Below are positions 6,476 through 10,955 of a DNA stretch of 10,955 nt, piece by piece (position 1 is the first letter of the stretch; each line of letters starts with the position of its first letter). Origin of the DNA: Acholeplasmatales bacterium (GTDB taxonomy: Bacteria; Bacillota_I; Bacilli_A; Acholeplasmatales; Anaeroplasmataceae). The stretch lies in contig JAEELC010000088.1 of the NCBI GenBank assembly GCA_016288675.1, positions 1-10,955 of the forward strand. The letters are read 5' to 3'. A program made the translations under genes and the position numbers. Below the pieces are notes generated by a model that ran no database searches, was not told where the DNA came from, and saw only the letters and a list, made by a program, of their open reading frames with translations.

Positions 6476-6886
6476 ATGAAAAAAGCATCAAATATTTTAT
6501 ACATATTAGGTAACCTTCTAGTTACAATTGAAATGATAATATTTGTAAGTTTCGCAATCTATTATGCTGCTAAAACACGTGTAGCTGAAATTCCTTCAAA
6601 TACATTATTAAGTCGCTCTTATTCTTCTTTAGATGAATATAAAGATGCAGCTAAAGTTTTATCATTTTCATATTCTATTGCTTTTGCATTATTATTAATT
6701 ATATTTTTAATGTCACTTGGTGTACAAGTGTCAGTAAGAAGAAATCCTGGATATTATGGAATTCATGCGATTTTAATTATCATAGGAATTATATCTTTAA
6801 ATCCTTTATTTATAGTAGGAGGAATTCTTGGAGTCAAATGGACTGCAGAATTCAATAAAGATAATATAAATTTAGAAATGAATTAA
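6476..6886 (+). CDS. Unrecognised small multi-pass membrane protein
   Basis: This 136-residue protein has three to four hydrophobic segments: about residues 8-31, 63-86 and 94-120, the last possibly two short helices around GIISLNP. Between the first two is a polar stretch of about 30 residues (KTRVAEIPSNTLLSRSYSSLDEYKD). The C-terminus is short and polar (KWTAEFNKDNINLEMN). The small size, the Gly-rich last helix (VGGILGVKW) and the basic loop SVRRNPGYYG recall generic small integral membrane proteins of Firmicutes, but I do not recognise a family and see no catalytic motif. It is the only gene on the plus strand. It has its own strong promoter and terminator, so it forms a single-gene unit, perhaps well expressed. 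Nothing in the context gives a function. Confidence 0.8.
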   Translation: MKKASNILYILGNLLVTIEMIIFVSFAIYYAAKTRVAEIPSNTLLSRSYSSLDEYKDAAKVLSFSYSIAFALLLIIFLMSLGVQVSVRRNPGYYGIHAILIIIGIISLNPLFIVGGILGVKWTAEFNKDNINLEMN

Positions 6887-6896
6887 ATATATATAG

Positions 6897-6930
6897 AATA
6901 GAGGCTGTTAGAAAACAGCCTCTATTTTTT
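6897..6930 (+). terminator. Strong terminator, possibly shared by converging genes
   Basis: A perfect 13-bp stem AATAGAGGCTGTT (6897-6909) / AACAGCCTCTATT (6914-6926) has an AGAA loop and is followed by T to 6930 on the plus strand. The hairpin also lies directly after the minus-strand operon stop (6931-6929). The minus-strand tail is only AT-rich, so termination that way is probably weaker. Confidence 0.9.
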
Positions 6931-7777
6931 AATTATTATCAATTCTTAATTCAAGGTTAACTAATAAATCAGGTAAATCTACGTCTACATTACTTAAAGC
7001 GTTGTATTCATTTTTTGTAATAGAAACACCCTTTTGAATTAATGTATCATAATCTTCCATTTTATATACAACCCAGAAATCTAGTACGTCATCGTTCTTA
7101 TTCTCATCCTTTGATAATTGACCTTCTACTTTATAATTATCTTCATTTTCAAAGAATGTATGAGTTATTATTTTTGAATTTGATATATAATCACAAAAAT
7201 AATATTTATCAGAAACATCAGGAGCTTGAGGTTCACTATTAATCCCTTCACCTTGATTAATGCGTAAAACTCTAAAAGACATAGTCTTTAAAACATTAAG
7301 CATTTCTGTATTTTGTGAATAATCATACTCTCTAAATGTAAAAGATACATAGTTAGCACCATCTGAGTGATTTATGATACTTAGTTTAATTGTTTTAGCC
7401 TGTGTTGGATAAAATGTTCCTAAATCATACTGAAGAACTTGGCTAGCTTCAGGTTCAGTAGACAAAGCGTATTGCTTTCCTATATATGTGAAAGCCCTAT
7501 TTTCTTTATAATACTCAGTTTTGTCTAAAGGATAACCAGTTTGAATTTCAGCAATTTCATTTTGACTATATTCACTTAGCATATCAGGTACTCCATTATT
7601 ATTTGAATCAATTCCTTGATATAAATAAATTTCGGAGTCAATTTTTGTAAGTTTTAAATCTAAATTATTAACATTATCATTAAATATAGTCCAAGCAAAA
7701 ACTGATGTCATAATTATTGTTAATGTTAATACCATTAATGTAATAAGGTTTATAATTCTAAAACTTTTATATTTCAT
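6929..7777 (-). CDS. Exported protein with VFAW signal and TasA-like layout (second of a pair)
   Basis: A 282-residue protein of unknown function, last in a three-gene operon. The N-terminus MKYKSFRIIN is basic. A hydrophobic core (11-27) then ends in SVFAW (25-29), a possible signal-peptidase site or membrane anchor. The mature part is acidic and strand-rich. It contains DSNNNGVPD (57-65), which looks like a thrombospondin-type-3 calcium loop, and GTFYPTQAKTIKLSIINHSD (120-139). This P-x-x-strand-N pattern resembles the TasA/camelysin beta-sandwich, in which a short signal peptide followed by an aromatic residue precedes a PG-D-strand-N segment. That resemblance is inference and no enzyme motif is visible. 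AAGGAGGT at 7784-7791 overlaps the upstream stop and lies six bases before ATG 7777-7775, so translation is strong and coupled. No LPxTG motif or C-terminal anchor is present. The neighbour at 7790-8557 shares the N-terminal design. Confidence 0.8.
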   Translation of the reverse strand: MKYKSFRIINLITLMVLTLTIIMTSVFAWTIFNDNVNNLDLKLTKIDSEIYLYQGIDSNNNGVPDMLSEYSQNEIAEIQTGYPLDKTEYYKENRAFTYIGKQYALSTEPEASQVLQYDLGTFYPTQAKTIKLSIINHSDGANYVSFTFREYDYSQNTEMLNVLKTMSFRVLRINQGEGINSEPQAPDVSDKYYFCDYISNSKIITHTFFENEDNYKVEGQLSKDENKNDDVLDFWVVYKMEDYDTLIQKGVSITKNEYNALSNVDVDLPDLLVNLELRIDNN

Positions 7778-7789
7778 AATTTAACCTCC

Positions 7790-8557
7790 TTACGCAATAA
7801 TTCTAATAGATCCAATACGAACAGATAGTTCACTTAAAGCGTTAGTTGGAACATTAGTAAGACTTGTTTGATATTGGCTTAAATTACATTGAATACAAAA
7901 TTTAGCATTGTAATAATCATAATTAGAACCAGCAAGTTTAACAGTATTAACACCATCAAAATTACCACTCTTAACATTTACACGCTCTTTTTTAGTATCA
8001 GCTAATGTATCACCATTATAATCAAGTAACCAATTCCAAGAAGCTTGTTCAATATTTGAATATGCTGAACTAGTAGCTCTAAATACACCTAAAGCTGAAT
8101 GTGTATATGTATTGTTATTTACACGTTCTTCAAACAAACCATTTGAATCATCTAAATTAGTTAAAATAATATAATAATCTTTTCCTAAAAGATCATTATC
8201 TACTCTATACCATAATGAAACTTCAATTGTTTCATTAGGATATATAGCAGTCAAATTCAAAGGTGATTTTTCATTATCTACTGTAACAAAACTACCATTA
8301 CTATATTCATAATAATAATTATCATTATCTTTTTTATATGTAGTCTCAATTACAACAGAACCAAAATATCTAGTTATCTTAATCTCATCATAGAAATATA
8401 CATTTGAATTATTAGTATCAACATTAATACCAGTACCTTTAGAATCTTTATTAACTGCAAACCATGCAAATACACATGTAATAATAGAAATTAAAGTAAG
8501 CACTAACATGAAGATATTAGCTATGATTCTATAATTAGTCTTAATTAGCTTCATCAT
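7790..8557 (-). CDS. Exported protein with VFAWF signal and TasA-like layout (first of a pair)
   Basis: A 255-residue protein of unknown function. MMKLIKTNYR is followed by a hydrophobic stretch (11-28) and CVFAWF (28-33), the same design as the next gene. The mature region starts with VNVDTNNSNVYFYDEIKI-like strand repeats. It then has LTAIYPNETIEVSLWYRVDN (102-121), again the P-x-strand-N pattern of TasA-like proteins, and is rich in Tyr, Asn and Asp. The C-terminus (LSVRIGSIRIIA) ends on a hydrophobic strand without a sorting signal. The ATG at 8557-8555 overlaps the upstream stop (ATGA-type, four bases), and an AGAGGT lies seven bases ahead at 8565-8570, favouring the first of two adjacent Met codons. 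It ends 12 bases before the next gene. It is probably a paralogue of that gene and likely a surface subunit co-made with the large upstream protein. No SipW-type peptidase gene is in the window. Confidence 0.8.
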   Translation of the reverse strand: MMKLIKTNYRIIANIFMLVLTLISIITCVFAWFAVNKDSKGTGINVDTNNSNVYFYDEIKITRYFGSVVIETTYKKDNDNYYYEYSNGSFVTVDNEKSPLNLTAIYPNETIEVSLWYRVDNDLLGKDYYIILTNLDDSNGLFEERVNNNTYTHSALGVFRATSSAYSNIEQASWNWLLDYNGDTLADTKKERVNVKSGNFDGVNTVKLAGSNYDYYNAKFCIQCNLSQYQTSLTNVPTNALSELSVRIGSIRIIA

Positions 8558-10955
8558 CTTGCATACCTCTCAATCTCAAAAGTTACTACTAAATTTACAA
8601 ATGTTGAGTTACTAAATGCGATATGATATGTAACCTTATACGCCATTGCAGTTTGTGGAGTCATATGTTCATAATAGAATCCAATATCATCTACAGTTGG
8701 AGTAGCAACCTCTGTATAATTAGTTCCATTTTTGATGTAATAAGTCTTAGATTGATTAATTTCAGTATCTTTAGTTAAGCTATAATCTACGTAATTCCAA
8801 GTTAATGTTGTATTAGCTTGATCAACACTTAAAGTACCAGAGCCTGTTTGATATGAATAAGATTTTTCAAGTCTATAATCAAGAGGATTAGTTGAGAATG
8901 TTTCATATAATTTAGTTATATCTGCACCTTCAATTAATTTATTTTGGTGAATTATATTCTTTAATCTAGTGTAATCATTAACAGTATATTGTTTTTCAAA
9001 TAATAAAGGATCACTACCTGTAGTTGATGTATAAACTTTAACACCACTATCAGTTAAATTACCAAATGTTGAGAAATTGGCAATACCAGTATTACCATAG
9101 AAATTATTTAAATTATTGTTAGATGATACACTTTGTGAATGTAGATAAGCACTTGTTAACCAAGTCATATCATTCATGAATTCAAACGAATAAATATTAC
9201 AACCGCTTAAATCAAGTTTCTTTAGTTTTTTTAAATTAATGAATCTAGATATCGAATCATTATCTACTGGTTCATTATTTACAAATCCATCAGTAATACT
9301 TGTATTATTCGCAAGGATAAGTGTTTCAAGGCTATTCATCTTTGAAATTTCACGACATGTATTGATAGCTTGAGAACCATTAGTAAGTTTACCTGTTAAA
9401 TCTAAATATGTAGTACCAACCAAATATTTTAATCCAGTAAAATCATTTATTGTACTTAATGATGAATCATTAATGACATCAACATGAATATCTTGAGATA
9501 GCCAATCAATTAATACATATTTTCCACTTAATGAATCACTTAAAGCGCTAGTATAATCACCAATAGTATATGTTAATTTATTATTGTTAAGATCGGCATC
9601 AGTTGTAAAATTATCATAAATCCATTTATAGAATGATTCATCAGTAACATCAGTATTTAAATGAAGAACACCAACTAATGTAATCTTAGAAACGATTTGT
9701 TCATCATCAGTTGTTTTATATGTAGTCCATCCACTAGCAGTAGGACTAAATTTATAATTATATACAAGACCAATCTTTTGATTATAATTCTTTGAAGCAC
9801 TGATATCATAATCAAAAACCCATTTAGCATCATTATATGAAAGAATATTTAAAATACTTGCTTGATCATATAAAGCGTTAAAGGCTTCTTTATAGCTAGT
9901 ACCTTCAGTAAATGTAAATGTATTTCTAATAGCCTTATTATAATATAAGCTTACTTTAAACATATTTGTTGAACTAGGATTTACTGTACTAAAGGCTTTG
10001 TTAGCAAGTTTATCATAATCATCTGGAATAATTACAAAATCATATAAGATAACAGGCCCATTGCTTGAATAAGCAAATGGTAATTCAAATGTCTTTGTAA
10101 TATAGTTATTATAAGTCGATTTTATATATTCATCATAATATGTATAATATGGCAAGAATGAACTAGCTTGGTCTCCTGCTTCAGTAATTATTTTAATATT
10201 CATTTGAATATTAACATTTTTACCCTTAATAGTCGCATTTACTCCAAGCATTACATCTTGAACATAAGCTTCAGGGACTTTTCCTGAAATAACATGTAAT
10301 TCATTATTATCAATACCATATAGATTATGAATATCATTAACAAGTTCATAACTAATTGATGTTATATTAGGATATTTTATTTGTTCGTCTGCTGTTAATG
10401 TTGTTTTTAATAGAACTGAATTATATATATTATTTAATTCATCAGTCTTTGTAATATTAATAGTTCCACCATACCATTCATTTAATAAATCACGAACAAT
10501 AGATGTTTCTGAATTAACTATTAAATTTTCACTCTTCATGTGAATATTAAATTCTCTTGAAATATTATTTTTACTAATAACTATATGTAAGGCTGTAGTT
10601 TCACTTGTCGGAGAGAAAATAGATAATCCATTTTCTTGTCTAACATTTGATTCACCTAAAGTATAATAATATGTTCCATTACCCCATAAATCTACAGATC
10701 CTGGTTCATTAGCACTAGAATCTTTATAAGGATAATATTCAAATGTGCAACCAAGTGCATCACTAGGTAATGATATTTCTTTATTAAATGAATATAATTG
10801 TTCAGTTGAATTATAATGATATTCAATTCTAGATAATAGTGCTGTATAAGCACCATTAATAATATCTTCAGTACCTACTAATGCGTGAATCAAGAAATCA
10901 CATGTTGCAATTAGTTCTTCATCTCTATAAACACTTGCAGTAAGTGTTAAATCAG
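8554..10955 (-). CDS. Large surface protein with Ig-like and leucine-rich repeats, 5' end missing
   Basis: The frame is open from the right edge to TGA 8556-8554, giving 799 visible residues. A start at TTG 10893 is not needed, because coding clearly continues upstream with DLTLTASVYRDEELIATC. Several segments look like the closing strands of bacterial Ig-like (Big) domains: fragment residues 1-25, about 120-140 (ALHIVISKNNISREFNI), about 235-257 (LGVNATIKGKNVNIQMNIKI) and the C-terminal 765-798 (YKVTYHIAFSNSTFVNLVVT). A leucine-rich-repeat block lies at about 500-605 (DFTGLKYL, TYLDLTG, SLETLILANN, LKKLDLSGCNIYSF). Near the end, TYYIKNGTNYTEVATPTVDD (about 737-756) is followed by FYYE. Extracellular adhesion or scaffolding is inferred. 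There is no LPxTG or C-terminal transmembrane anchor, so anchoring must be N-terminal or through partners. It overlaps the next gene by four bases, heading or extending a secretory operon. Confidence 0.85.
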   Translation of the reverse strand, partial: DLTLTASVYRDEELIATCDFLIHALVGTEDIINGAYTALLSRIEYHYNSTEQLYSFNKEISLPSDALGCTFEYYPYKDSSANEPGSVDLWGNGTYYYTLGESNVRQENGLSIFSPTSETTALHIVISKNNISREFNIHMKSENLIVNSETSIVRDLLNEWYGGTINITKTDELNNIYNSVLLKTTLTADEQIKYPNITSISYELVNDIHNLYGIDNNELHVISGKVPEAYVQDVMLGVNATIKGKNVNIQMNIKIITEAGDQASSFLPYYTYYDEYIKSTYNNYITKTFELPFAYSSNGPVILYDFVIIPDDYDKLANKAFSTVNPSSTNMFKVSLYYNKAIRNTFTFTEGTSYKEAFNALYDQASILNILSYNDAKWVFDYDISASKNYNQKIGLVYNYKFSPTASGWTTYKTTDDEQIVSKITLVGVLHLNTDVTDESFYKWIYDNFTTDADLNNNKLTYTIGDYTSALSDSLSGKYVLIDWLSQDIHVDVINDSSLSTINDFTGLKYLVGTTYLDLTGKLTNGSQAINTCREISKMNSLETLILANNTSITDGFVNNEPVDNDSISRFINLKKLKKLDLSGCNIYSFEFMNDMTWLTSAYLHSQSVSSNNNLNNFYGNTGIANFSTFGNLTDSGVKVYTSTTGSDPLLFEKQYTVNDYTRLKNIIHQNKLIEGADITKLYETFSTNPLDYRLEKSYSYQTGSGTLSVDQANTTLTWNYVDYSLTKDTEINQSKTYYIKNGTNYTEVATPTVDDIGFYYEHMTPQTAMAYKVTYHIAFSNSTFVNLVVTFEIERYAR

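Noticed and set aside
10891..10893. TTG start for the large surface protein
   Set aside because: The frame continues without a stop to the window edge, the upstream residues look like an Ig-like strand, and no ribosome site precedes the TTG.
1..10955. CRISPR array, tRNA or rRNA genes, insertion sequences, phage integration genes
   Set aside because: I looked for spaced direct repeats, tRNA T-loop patterns (GGTTCRANTCC), rRNA-like GC-rich blocks and transposase motifs and found none.

Overview
The window is low-GC DNA (roughly 30% by eye). It reads with the standard genetic code: Trp is TGG, and the large surface-protein gene ends in TGA. Shine-Dalgarno sites are of the AGGAGG type and promoters look sigma-A-like. 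Together with a Firmicutes-style feoA-feoA-feoB cluster, BspA-like leucine-rich repeats and large bacterial Ig-like surface proteins, this suggests a gut-type low-GC Firmicute (a Bacilli, Erysipelotrichia or RF39-like lineage). It is not a TGA=Trp Mycoplasma. The lineage is an inference from style only.

Layout, left to right. (1) 1-226, minus: 5' part of an unrecognised membrane protein that runs off the left edge. (2) 264-3541, minus: a ferrous iron uptake operon in the order feoA-like, feoA, feoB, small Cys-containing membrane protein. It has a clear promoter, three copies of a dyad that could be a metal-regulator operator, translational coupling between genes, and a terminator whose stem contains the last codons of the final gene. 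(3) 3549-4629, minus: a monocistronic, short GltD-type NAD(P)H/FAD oxidoreductase lacking the usual N-terminal iron-sulfur domain. It has an extended -10 promoter, a 13-bp palindrome in its leader and its own terminator. (4) 4650-6320, minus: a BspA-like leucine-rich-repeat lipoprotein with its own promoter and terminator. (5) 6409-6930, plus: a divergently transcribed small multi-membrane-segment protein with a near-consensus promoter. Its strong terminator may serve both converging units. (6) 6929-10955, minus: a tightly packed three-gene secretory operon. It holds a large Ig-like/LRR protein (5' end beyond the right edge) and two smaller exported proteins that share a hydrophobic N-terminus ending in VFAW and a TasA-like layout.

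How the parts work together: the feo genes form one Fe(II) import unit, in which FeoB is the GTP-dependent channel, the FeoA-type SH3 proteins are its cytoplasmic partners, and the Cys/His membrane peptide is an accessory. The right-hand part is devoted to the cell surface. The three-gene operon is the best candidate here for something undescribed: overlapping genes and coupled translation imply that one large adhesin-like protein and two small exported subunits are made together, possibly as a surface fibre or complex. No RNA genes, CRISPR arrays, transposases or phage integration modules were seen.
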